Shown in pieces: positions 35,233 through 45,739 of a stretch of 64,000 nt of DNA; within the stretch, counting starts at the first letter, position 1; each line of letters starts with the position of its first letter. Where the stretch lies: contig NW_026262604.1 in assembly GCF_021869535.1 (NCBI RefSeq), forward strand, positions 54,894,247 through 54,958,246, in the 5' to 3' direction. The DNA comes from Mytilus californianus. Lineage: Eukaryota > Mollusca > Bivalvia > Mytilida > Mytilidae. The translations under genes were made by a program, and so were the position numbers. The notes below the pieces were generated by a model. The model had not been told where the DNA came from, did not search any database, and was given only the letters and a program-made list of their open reading frames with translations.

Positions 35233-37313
35233 AAACTTCATTCTCTGTTCAATTTATGTTTGGAAACCACTGTTACAAACCCTTATTCAAACCAATACAA
35301 ACTTACAGCTATCATTTTGGATATTGCAAATCACAGTATTTTCAAACCAGTTCGCATTGGAAAAGATGAAAAAGGGTAAAGATCTTTTCTTAAACTTTCC
35401 TTTGCCAACAAAGGTCTCGATGGCGTCAACTTAGGCAATATCCTTCATCATAAATTAGTTCAGTCAAATATACCTCCTTATTTTAAAGATCAGTCTGTAC
35501 CAATAATTTCTTATACCTTTACCAAACCAATTGCAACTAAAATTTTCAATTACAAACACGTTTTGCAGGATCTCAACATTGACGACTTCAAGTCTAAACC
35601 TCCTGATTGCACCTGTGCTAGTTCCCAATTCACATATAATCCGGCTGGCCACGTTATTACCGGAGACCTCAACATTGTCAATAACACTTCCCTGCGAAAT
35701 TTGTTATCCAAAGGTCCGAAATATCGTGAGCCTAAATCCATCTGGAAATACAACTTCAAAATACTGATGGATTCAGTCGAGGATTATGCCAGGCAGTGGG
35801 CTAAACGCGAGAAAGAAGACGTAGATACTCTTTCCGAATGGATTAAAGCTGTGAGGTCGTTGATACAAATCCGAATTAAGAAACTAAATGGGCATATCAA
35901 TACCCACGCTACATCAATTTTTAAAGACCCAAATGTTGCAAAACACTTGTCATACCTCCATGACAAATATGTTGTTGTCCCCGCAGATAAAGCCCCAAAC
36001 AACATCGTTTTTGTGTGTAAATATCATTACATAAACTGCTGGATAAATGAATTAGGTATTGACAATTCACTTGGAAAATCAACATATACCCTCACGACAC
36101 TTACCAAAGAGGAAATCCTGGATAATCATAGGTCTGTTCTATGTTCCTTTGGAATTTCAACCAAAGATGAAGAACTGGATCTTCCATCACTGTATTGGAT
36201 ACCTAAACTACATAAGTGTCCTTACAAACATATATTGATGGGTCTTCCAAGTGCTCCACGAAACCTCTTTCTAAATTATTAACATCTATTTTATCAGCAA
36301 TCAAAGCCGGGCTCCAAAGTTATTGTGAAACTGCCTATTCTAGAGGTGGCGTGAATCAGATGTGGATACTAAAAAATTTCAAAGATCTTTTAGAGTACAT
36401 ACAAGCTAAGACTCTCTCATCTTACAATAGTATTAAAACATTTGACTTTTCTACACTTTACACAAGTATTCCCCATTCCAAACTAAAAGACAAATTGAAA
36501 GAGTTGGTATTACTTTGTTTCATTAAAAAGAATGGCGAACGTAGATACAAGTATCTTGTCTTGGGGAGGGATAAATCCTACTTTGTAAAGAATCACTCTG
36601 ATTCAAACAAAAAAATCTCTTAAACTGACATTATCAAGATGCTTGATTTCTTGATTGACAACATATTTGTTACGTTTGGAGGACGTGTTTTTCAACAGAC
36701 TGTCGGAATTCCAATGGGAATCAATTGTGCCCCTCTTCTTGCCGACTTGTTTCTTTATTATTATGAGGCTGACTTCATACAGGAACTTCTTAGGAAGAAA
36801 GATAAGAAGTTAGCAATATCCTTTAACTCTACGTTCCGCTATATAGATGATGTTCTCTCACTAAATAATACAAAATTTGGTGACTATGTTGAACGAATCT
36901 ATCCCATCGAACTAAAGATATAGGATACTACAGATACAGTTAAGTCTGCCTCATATCTTGACTTACATCTAGAAATTGACAATGAGGGTCGGTTGAAAAC
37001 AAAACTTTACGACAAAAGAGATGATTTCAGCTTCCCAATTGTGAACTTTCCATTTCTATGTAGCAACATTCCAGCAGCGCCTGCATACGGAGTATATATC
37101 TCCCAATTGATACGATATTCCCGGGCTTGTGTTTCCTATCATGATTTCCTTGATAGAGGATTGCTGTTCACAAGGAAGCTATTAAGCCAAGAGTTCCAAA
37201 TGGTGAAGTTGAATTCATCAATTCGTAAATTTTACGGACGCCATCACGAGTTGGTTGACCGTTATGGAATAACCGTTTCACAGATGATATCGGATATGTT
37301 CCTTATGTCGTAA
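35233..37313 (+). pseudogene. Reverse transcriptase of family A, with stops and one frameshift
   Basis: Continues from the endonuclease in the same frame. Order: LTAIILDIANHSIFKPV, TAA at 35377-35379, GKDEKG/RSFLKLSFANKGLDG region, YNPAGHVITGDL (about 35634-35670), VVVPADKAPNNIVFV (about 35970-36015), YWIPKLHKCPYK (about 36194-36228). A frameshift follows near 36228. Then come GSSKCSTKPLSKLL, motif A FDFSTLYTSIPH (about 36441-36476), a TAA at 36621-36623, motif B GIPMGINCAPLLADLFLYYYE (about 36705-36767), motif C FRYIDDVLSLNN (about 36834-36870), a TAG at 36920-36922, and KLYDKRDDFSFPIVNFPFL. It ends at TAA 37311-37313. Copy 2 lacks the last two internal stops, so those are private to this copy. 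Confidence 0.8.
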
Positions 37314-37612
37314 CTACAATATCCTTCCCTTTTCACGAATGTGACTTACCGAATTAGACTATTTACTGGATTTGTAATAACATAAACAACACGACGGGTT
37401 CCACATGTGGAGTAGGATCTGCTTACCCTTCCGGAGCACCTGAGATCACCCCTAGTTTTAGGTGGGGTTCGTGTTGCTTAGTCTTTAGTTTTCTATGTTG
37501 TGTCATCTGTACTATTATTTGTCTGTTTGTCATTTTACTTTTGGCAATGGCGTTGTCAGTTTGTTTTCGATCTATGAGTTTGACTGTCCCTCTGGTATCT
37601 TTCGTCCCTCTT

Positions 37613-38950
37613 CTATTTTATCAGCAATCAAAGCCTGGCACTTTACTTATTGTAAAACTGCCTATTCTAGAGGTGGCGTGAATCAGATGTGGATACTAAA
37701 AAATTCCAAAGTTCTTTTAGAGTACATACAATCTAAGACTCTCTCATCTTGCAATAGATTTAAAACATTTGACTTTTCTACACTTTACACAAGTATTCCC
37801 CATTCCAAACTAAAAGACAAATTGAAAGAGTTGGTATTACTTTGTTTCATTAAAAAGAATGGCGAACGTAGATACAAGTATCTTGTCTTGGGGAGGGATA
37901 AATCCTACTTTGTAAAGAATCACTCTCAAGACTGATTCAAACAAAAAAATCTCTGAAACTGACATTATCAAGATGCTTGATTTCTTGATTGACAACATAT
38001 TTGTTACGTTTGGAGGACGTGTTTTTCAACAGACTGTCGGAATTCCAATGGGAATCAATTGTTCCCCTCTTCTTGCCGACTTGTTTCTTTATTATTATGA
38101 GGCTGACTTCATACAGGAACTTCTTAGGAAGAAAGATAAGAAGTTAGCAATATCCTTTAACTCTACGTTCCGCTATATAGATGATGTTCTCTCACTAAAT
38201 AATACAAAATTTGGTGACTATGTTGAACGAATCTATCCCATCGAACTAGAGATAAAGGATACTACAGATACAGTTAAGTCTGCCTCATATCTTGACTTAC
38301 ATTTAGAAATTGACAATGAGGGTCGGTTGAAAACAAAACTTTACGACAAAAGAGATGATTTCAGCTTCCCAATTGTGAACTTTCCATTTCTATGTAGCAA
38401 CATTCCAGCAGCGCCTGCATACGGAGTATATATCTCCCAATTGATACGATATTCCCGGGCTTGTGTTTCCTATCATGATTTCCTTGATAGAGGATTGCTG
38501 CTCACAAGGAAGCTATTAAGCCAAGAGTTCCAAATGGTGAAGTTGAAATCATCCCTTCGTAAATTTTACAGACGCCATCACGAGTTGGTTGACCGTTATG
38601 GAATAACCGTTTCACAGATGATATCGGATATGTTCCTTATGTCGTAACTACAATATCCTTCCCTTTTCACGAATGTGACTTACCGAATTAGACTATTTAC
38701 CGGATTTGTAATAACATAAACAACACGACGGGTTCCACATGTGGAGCAGGATCTGCTTACCCTTCCGGAGCACCTGAGATCACCCCTAGTTTTTGGTGGG
38801 GTTCGTGTCGCTTAGTCTTTAGTTTTCTATGTTGTGTCATCTGTACTATTATTTGTCTGTTTGTCTTTTTATTTTTGGCCATGGCGTTGTCAGTTTGTTT
38901 TCGATCTATGAGTTTGACTGTCCCTCTGGTATCTTTCGTCCCTCTTTTCT
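37613..38950 (+). mobile_element. Family A copy 2, 5'-truncated, head-to-tail with copy 1
   Basis: Begins at the base equivalent to 36286 in copy 1, directly after the tail of copy 1 (overlap of a few bases TCT), and runs to the same 3' end. The repeat distance is 1327 bp. Most of the reverse transcriptase and the tail are nearly identical, apart from a more diverged patch at 37640-37670. Penelope-like elements are known to form such partial tandems. Confidence 0.85.
37973..38647 (+). pseudogene. Family A reverse transcriptase, intact C-terminal frame of copy 2
   Basis: A 224-codon open frame starting MLDFLIDNIFVTFGG, with motif B GIPMGINCSPLLADLF, motif C FRYIDDVLSLNN and the KRDDFSFPIVNFPFL block, ending QMISDMFLMS. 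Motif A lies upstream in another frame (37495-37935, FDFSTLYTSIPH), separated by a 7-bp insertion at about 37926 relative to copy 1. Without the endonuclease and N-terminal region it cannot act alone. Confidence 0.8.
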
Positions 38951-39104
38951 AAATGTTATTTCTAATTCTGCCAGAAGGTCAATATGACTGTGTATTTATA
39001 ATTTGCAGTGGCTACTTTGCCGGTTTTGGCAAAATAGCCTCTTAGGTGCTATTCTATCGGCTCCAGAAAAATAGCCTTGTGAACGGGGGAGGGAGGGGGA
39101 CACA

Positions 39105-39920
39105 TTTTTGTGGTGGATTTTTTTTTCAAAAATTTTCAATTTTACATTGATTATTTCTGATTTATATATAAAAGCAACAAAAACTGATATGGCAGGAGAT
39201 ACACCAAACAGGGTGTGTAAATTATTATATATAACAAATTAACTAAGTATTGTGCAACAGCACATAATTGCGCAATAGTACAGTATTGCGCAATAGCACA
39301 GTTTTGCGCAATAGCACAGTATTGCGCAATAGCAAAAATCTTCAATTGAAAATAAATACAAATCTTTTAACCAATTTCAATGGGATTAATTTAAAGTCTT
39401 TAATTTTTGGGGTTTCTAACCTTGTATTACTATTTTAGAAATTGATCCCCATTTTTAAATTGGTCTACATTGAGGTCCAAAGGGTCAAAACTTAAACTTT
39501 GTTTGATTTCATCAAAAACTGAATTATTGCGGCTCTATGATATGCTGAATCTTATTGTGCATTTAGATTTATTATTTTTGCCCTGTTTTCAAATTAGTCC
39601 ATATTACGGTTTGAAGGGTCCAAAATTAAACTTTGTTTGATTTCAACTAAAATTAAACTTTTGGTGTTTTTTTATATGCTGAATCTAACCATGTTGTTAG
39701 ATTTTAGATATCAGACCGTAGATTAATTGTCCCATTTCAAATTTCTAAGATCTTTAACCACATTTATTTTGTGTCAGAAACCTGTATTATGTCAAAAATT
39801 TGATCACAATCCAAATTCAGTCAGTATCAAGCTTGAATATTGTGTCCAAACTTGCCCTAACTGTTCACGGTTCGACATCTGCGATCGTATCAGGCCGCGC
39901 TCGGCGAAGCATTTTATTAA
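39105..39920 (+). repeat. Dispersed repeat E, second copy
   Basis: Matches 19885-21085 without the 450-bp insertion and ends GGCGAAGCATTTTATTA. It includes an 18-bp tandem (about 39247-39335) built on ATTGCGCAATAGCACAGT, with about 5 units against 2 in the first copy. Confidence 0.75.
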
Positions 39921-40197
39921 TACTGGGTAGAAATTAATATATTGACTTATAATTGTATCATGAAAAAAAAATAAAAAAATTTGCAGTTGTAAAAAAAATA
40001 ATATATTTACGAGAACTTTTCAAACTTTAACAAAAGGCATACATCTCAACTATGCAATTGCAATCACGATTTCCATCTTTCATGTTGATTCCTATCCAAA
40101 TTTCCTTTTTAAACTTTTGGCTTGCCATACACTTCCAGTAAGACCTGGCTTCGTATTTGTCTTTCTAAAAGAATGATTGCGTTAGCTGTTTACTGGA

Positions 40198-41120
40198 GTT
40201 AAGTACTAGGGGAACACAGAGTCCAGTGACAGAAATAAAAAAAAAAGAGACGATACCATGAGGCTATCAAAAACTCTCAGTCGAAGAAAAACAGAAAACA
40301 TCATGTCGAAAAGAAAACCGGCCCGAACAGACCAAGTGAAAGTCCAACGTTCGGTTTTGTCAGTTCTTATGCACTTCCCCCTTTTTACCTTGGAGTTCAG
40401 TACTTTTGTCCCCCGTAAACGCGTTTCGGTGGACATGGAAATATTGGCAGGCCGTCCGTCTGTCCGACCTACTAGCGCTCTCACATGCCAGATTTTTATG
40501 AAACTTATATCATTTGCTTATTTCAGCTATGTCTTGGACGAGTTCGAAAGTCAGTGCTAATCAATCATTTTTAAAAGCGTTATTCCCCTTGGAAACATTA
40601 ATTATATGGAAAATTGCATTGTTAGCGCTCTGATGTGTACAATTCTTGCCAGATTTTTATGAAACTTATATTATAGGTTTATATTGACATGTCTGGGATA
40701 AGTTCGAAATTCAGTGCCGAACAATTATTTTTAAAAGAGTTATGCCCCTTAGAAAAATGGCATCGTTAGCACTCTCTTGTGTACAATTCTTAACAGAGTT
40801 TTATGAAATTTACAGTACAGTTTTATATCATCATTGTCTCAAACAAATTAAAAAATTAGTGCCGATAAAATAATTTTAAAAGAGTTATGTCCCTTGGATA
40901 TATTGATTTTATGGAAAATTGCGTTGTTAGTGCACTCATGTGTACAATTCTTGCCAGAATTTGATGACACTTATATCATAGGTTCATATCAGCAATGTCT
41001 TTGACACTTTCGAAAATCAGTGCTGAACAACTATTTTTAACGAGTTAAGCCCCTTGGAAAAACTGATTATAACGGAAATCGCATTGCATTTGCTCTGAAG
41101 CCTTTATTTCTTTAAGATAT
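40198..41120. repeat. Degenerate tandem array, unit about 155 bp, 4 units
   Basis: Units carry TTGCCAGATTTTTATGAAAC, a TCGAAA(A/T)TCAGTGC-type block and GAGTTATGCCCCTTGGAAA. The 100-codon frame 40258-40560 spans its edge and is not supported as a gene. Confidence 0.65.
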
Positions 41121-41716
41121 TTATAAATTGTTTTAAAGAACAAAAAAAAAAGTGTTTTATTTTGTTATTGCCCTTGTACCTTGGATAGATAAAATATGTG
41201 CACCGCGGGGGACATTGGAACTCTGTTCTTTTATTGTTATTTTTTTTTATTTATTAGGTATATGTCCCTTTCTAAAACAGAATATTTGTATCTACTTTGA
41301 GTCTTTTATTAAAATAATTGAACAAATTCTTCCTATTGGTCTTAGTTTAGAAGTAGAAATACTTGTGTAACTTGTAGAGAAGTGAAATACTTAGAACCAT
41401 CCTACGAAATACAAATTGTACATTTTATCTTCCTTATGTTTTTTCTTTGTAAAAAAAGTAGTGAGGCAGTAGCCTCATTGCCTCAAGGGAAACTACGCCT
41501 CTGAAGTAGCTGTTCCAGTAAGAATCTGTACTAAAATATATTCTTTTTCAAATTTGTATTATGTCACTGATCACGATTAAACGAGAGAGGGTTCAGATGA
41601 CAAGTATGCAATCAACTTCGCCAAATATTCATGTACCTGTTCATATGTTTGTACCTTTGTAGTCATTGGCTCTTGTGATAGTCTTTGATCTTGTTTTGGG
41701 TATATAGTATTTGATA

Positions 41717-41865
41717 TAACTCACCCTTCCCGCGTATGGTTGGGTTTGTGTTGCAACATCGTTAGTTTTTTATGTTGTGTTTTGTGTACTGTTGTTTGTC
41801 TTTTTGTCGTTTTTTTATTTGCCATGACATTGTCAGTTTGTTTTCGACTTATGAGTATTGCATTT
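41717..41865 (+). repeat. Family A tail fragment
   Basis: TAGTTTTTTATGTTGTGTTT, TGTACTGTTGTTTGTC and TTGTCAGTTTGTTTTCGA in order. Confidence 0.65.
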
Positions 41866-41899
41866 GAATATTACTTTGATATCTTGTGCTTTTCTTTGA

Positions 41900-43730
41900 T
41901 AGTTTCTGTTAAAATTTTGCACAGTTTAATGAAGTCACTGCAATTTAGAGCTTCACATATTGTATAAACGTCTGTTTACTGAAAGACTTATTTGACCTAT
42001 TAATGAACATTGAAAATGTTTATCGTGGCCCTGCAGCTGCTGTCTCATTGACGTATATTCACAACTCATTAATTTCGTATTATGCACATAAAACTAGAAA
42101 CCAAAAAGTACATGAAAGAGATATTGAGCAACGATACAGAGGCATATATATTCACACAATCAGAACAGTCATACAAAACTATCGTTTCTTCTTCATGGTC
42201 TTTCCTTATCCTGATTAATGTTCATCTCCTTTCATCTGAAATTAAACAAATAATTTGAACAAAAACTATTTAAGATAAACGGAACAATGATAGCAGACAA
42301 ATTTGAGGTAAAGCAGAGGTTGACAAAGGAAAACATTATACTGACTTGTGGAAGAGAAAAATAATGAAATGTACGAAATTAATGTTTTCAATATATCAAT
42401 ATATCAATATGAGGAGATAATTCAAATACAATCCCGATGCCCCTTTTCAATTTGCGTATGAAAGGAGCACCTGGAAGACCCAGTAATATATGTTTAAAGG
42501 GCACTTATGCGATTCGGGTATAAAAAAGAGTGAATGATCATCCGGTTTTTCAAAAAGGACAAGTTTTTTATTCATAGATACAAGTTAAGTGGGAAGGGAT
42601 TATCGATAATTTTCTCATATTACCGATACAAATCTTCGTGTTAATTCGACCATTGTCTGCAAACACATAACATTTATTACAATTTCAGACGAATGAATTT
42701 TCTAAGGACGTCATCATGACCTTGTAAATAATTTGTCAATAAAAAATAAGGTAAAAAAAATCATTAAATATAAAATATTCAAATGAATCATATGGACTGT
42801 ATAAATAAAATGAAAAACAGAGCTATGCATAAAAATGAAAGATGCTGAACTCGTAAAAAAATGCAAAAACATAATGAATAAAACATCTTTGAAAAATAGC
42901 AAGAAGCACATACGAAGGCACGTTTTACTGTATCCAAAAAGCAAAAGCAAACAGAAGGAGAGACACCAAGGTCATTAGAACTAAAGGACAAGAGAAAAGA
43001 TGAAGACAAACCAGAAAATTTCGTCAGACCTCTTGTCATAGAAATTCATTGACAACTTCTACATATGACTTTGGCCAATGAAAACAAAATGGCAAGGTAA
43101 ATAAAACATATCGACGAAAATATTGTTTATTTCATCTGAAAAAATCTTCCCCCCAACTTCAAAATTGATATTCAAAATAAATGTCGTGTCGTTACCAAAT
43201 TTACACACATAATTACAATTGTTGACAAAGACGAAGAGGTTTTACATTGTTTCAACATTAACTATTTGGTGTATAATTGATAACTATTGTCTTATTTTCG
43301 AGAAAACTTCCGCCACCAAATAGTGCAGTTTATTTTAAGCTTTGTGTTACTAAAATCAAGCACACACAAACAATGAGTTTAATTTTAAACACACAAATTT
43401 TCATAATATATTTAACATTATTCATTTAAAAAGGCTTCATTGATGAAAATGTTTTTATTATGAATTTAAGCAAAAAACTTCCTAAATCATGACTCATAAG
43501 TTAAATTTAACTGCTTATTTGCAAAGCTTGCCCAGGAAGGTTTTCAGGTTTGTGCATCTATGCCGGCGTTTATATTTTTTTTATTGTTATTATTGTTTAT
43601 AATATGATTATATTGATTTATCTTTATCATTTAACACATTGTTGACCCTTTTAATACGTATAAAATATACAACAATGCAAAAAAAGCGGGGATGGGTTTC
43701 AACAAGTACTCGATTAATTGAAACAGGTAC
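41900..43730. other. No gene seen
   Basis: AT-rich. It should hold any downstream exon of peptide gene 3, but I could not identify one. Confidence 0.5.
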
Positions 43731-43734
43731 TCAC

Positions 43735-43857
43735 CATCTTTTGTAATGACACACACACATGAATTTTTTTCATCGTTAATAACATCATATCCTCTATCTT
43801 TGCAGTCCTTTTGGATTTCTATGCTGCAGTCGGGATTCATACTTCGTTTATATACAG
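43735..43857 (-). CDS. Cysteine-rich secreted peptide, gene 3, mature-peptide exon
   Basis: Minus-strand exon of 123 nt, acceptor TTTCAG and donor GTGAGT (43729-43734), ending in phase 1. It opens AVYKR, with the dibasic site at the same position as genes 1 and 2, then SMNPDC. Cysteines 1, 2, 4 and 5 are at the family spacing (C-X7-C, then C-V-C), but the third position is Tyr and the sixth Ile. The residue count between positions is the same as in gene 1, so the alignment is unambiguous. The paired loss suggests that cysteines 3 and 6 bond to each other. A third exon is required by the phase but was not found. Confidence 0.7.
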
Positions 43858-44329
43858 CTGAAATAATAGATAAATGTACTAATATTCTATAGAAATACAT
43901 ACAAATGATACCAATTATAGAACAAATGTTGGACAGTAAAACACATAACAGCACCCGACTCCTATGAAATATAAACGTGCAAACAAAGCCACACATATTA
44001 TTATTTGAATAAGTCATGAAGTTTCTGTTAATTTTGAATAACTTTTATTTTTCAATAGTTTATTTTTATTTAACAAATAAAATATGTATAGTTAGCATTT
44101 AGTTTTCATGTTTGTAATATTAAATTGCCTTAGATTTGATCAATGAACGAATACCACCAATTTCTGTAAGTACGCTTTATACAGTCCAATTGTCGAAACC
44201 ACAATTCAAACCTCATTTCCTTGAATTTGACATGAACGATTGAGACTTGTCACAATAAGTACTAATCATTTACAACCTAACGGTTTCTACTAGTGGAGCT
44301 GAATCTTCTAACACTTCCAGTGCACATGA

Positions 44330-44708
44330 CATCACAGTTTTTGGTGGGATTTGTATTGCTCAGTCTTTAGTTTTCTGTGTAAAACAGAGGCGAAAGATAC
44401 CAAAGGGACATTCAAAGTCGAAAATAAACTGACAACGCCATGGCTAAAAAAGAAAAAGACCAACAGACAAACAATAGTACACAAAACACAATATAGAAAA
44501 CGAAAGACTGAGCAACACGAACCTGGACCAAAAACTGGGGGTGATCTCAGGTGCTCCAGAAAGGTAAGCAGATCCTGCTCCACATGTGTATAGTGTTTTG
44601 TGGGCTTGTTTGTCATTTCATCGCCTTTTGGTTTTTGACACGGCGTTTTCAGTTTCACTTCGACTTATGAATTTTGAATGTTCCCTTGTCATCTCCCAGT
44701 TTTTTTTT
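44330..44708. repeat. Family A tail copy interrupted by an inverted copy of itself
   Basis: Plus-strand tail sequence at about 44330-44381 resumes at about 44591-44708. Between them is a minus-strand tail copy (about 44382-44588). TGTGTA occurs at both junctions (44376-44381 and 44585-44590). Confidence 0.65.
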
Positions 44709-45198
44709 GTATAATAAATGTGCAGTAAGAACTTATTTTTAGAATGGAACAAAAAGTTAAAACACTTAATATGTATACTGAAATCGAGATATATTTTTGA
44801 TGTAGGTATTTATTTCGTTGTGTTACCTTCTAATTACACATAAAAGACAGTTCCTTTTATTTATTTTACATACATTTAATGATGACATATTCATTTCTTA
44901 ATCTATCTTCAAATCATGTTTAATTGCATTAAAATTACATTGCTGTAATGTATATATATATTTTTATTTCTTAAATCCATATTTTTTGTAAATACATTAG
45001 AAGACATGAAATATAAATGTCCATTTACGAACTGAGAGTAATATAAATGAATGTTTTGAAAAAGTATTATAAGAACAAAAGCACTCAAAAATGATAAACG
45101 ATGTTTAAAAAGCTAATTTACGAAATTTTTAATCATTTGTCAAGATCATCCTAAAAAAGTATCTGAAGTTTACTGTACTGTGCTGTAGATATACAAAT

Positions 45199-45490
45199 AA
45201 GAAGATGTGGTATGATTGCCAATGAGACAATGTTTCACAAGAGACAAATGACGTCGAAGTAAGCAACTATAGCTCACCGTACGGCCTTTCACAATTAGCA
45301 AAACTTATACCGCACAGTAAGCTATACATTGCCCAGTAATGACAATATAAAATAATTCAAACGAAAAAACTAACGGCCTGATTTATGTTCAAACAATAAA
45401 CATATGATATGCAGCAGCAAGCGACAACCACTGAATTACAGGCTCCTGACTTGGGATAGGCACAAACAGAATTTGGCGGGGTTAAACATT
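45199..45490 (+). repeat. Dispersed repeat D
   Basis: GAAGATGTGGTATGATTGCC, CTCACCGTACGGCC, AACTAACGGCCTGATTTATG and GGCTCCTGACTTGGGATAGG, ending GGCGGGGTTAAACA. Confidence 0.75.
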
Positions 45491-45591
45491 TTTGCTACAA
45501 TAATTGAATATATAATATAAAACAAAAGATTGACCAGTCGATGAATTCTTATAAAAACCATAAACTGTAGAGTACACATATGCAAACTTAC

Positions 45592-45658
45592 CTAAACCAC
45601 CAGTATTATGATGGACGCAGATCAAAATCAAGGAAAACGTAATCAAATACTTTATCAT
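45592..45658 (-). CDS. Cysteine-rich secreted peptide, gene 3, signal-peptide exon
   Basis: 67-nt exon with start codon at 45658-45656 and GTAAGT donor at 45586-45591, phase 1, as in genes 1 and 2. It encodes Met-Ile-Lys-Tyr, a hydrophobic core (LITFSLILICV), then HHNTGGL. The residues differ almost throughout from genes 1 and 2, yet length, phase, the Cys-Val at the end of the core and the closing Gly-(Ile/Leu) are kept. The intron is about 1.7 kb and contains family A and D repeats. A TATA box lies about 65 nt upstream. Confidence 0.75.
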
Positions 45659-45717
45659 TATTGTTATTATTGTGTGTTGGGTGCCAGCATGCTTGTAACT
45701 GCAAGATACTGACCATT

Positions 45718-45731
45718 CCATTTATATATGG
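45718..45731 (-). promoter_or_regulatory. TATA box of peptide gene 3
   Basis: CCATATATAAATGG on the minus strand, followed by TCAGTATC. The TATA block and the CAG-type block after it are conserved upstream of the broken fourth exon; CAGTATC also occurs upstream of genes 1 and 2. Confidence 0.45.
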
Positions 45732-45739
45732 TGTATACA

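Larger units (their letters stand above)
34400..37612 (+). mobile_element. Permuted Penelope-like retroelement, family A, copy 1
   Basis: Order on the plus strand: cysteine motif, GIY-YIG endonuclease, linker, reverse transcriptase, then a 300-bp 3' tail ending in CTTTCGTCCCTCTT. The endonuclease lies upstream of the reverse transcriptase, opposite to canonical Penelope. That is the arrangement described for the Naiad/Chlamys group of Penelope-like elements, to which I provisionally assign it. The 5' boundary is uncertain (about 34390-34450). The copy is inactivated by two frameshifts and four in-frame stops. Confidence 0.75.
34197..41503. mobile_element. Candidate 7.3-kb composite bounded by inverted CAGxGGCGTAG ends
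   Basis: Left CAGTGGCGTAG (34197) and right CTACGCCTCTG (41493-41503) are inverted. Both are followed inward by a GAGGCAA(A)TGAGGC-type block. Between them lie both family A copies, repeat E and a tandem array. No target duplication is visible, so it may be a transposon that gathered insertions, or a coincidence of two related repeat ends. Confidence 0.4.

Noticed and set aside
40258-40560. 100-codon frame with basic N-terminal part
   Set aside because: Its C-terminal half is the unit of the adjacent tandem array, and an overlapping frame of similar length exists on the other strand.
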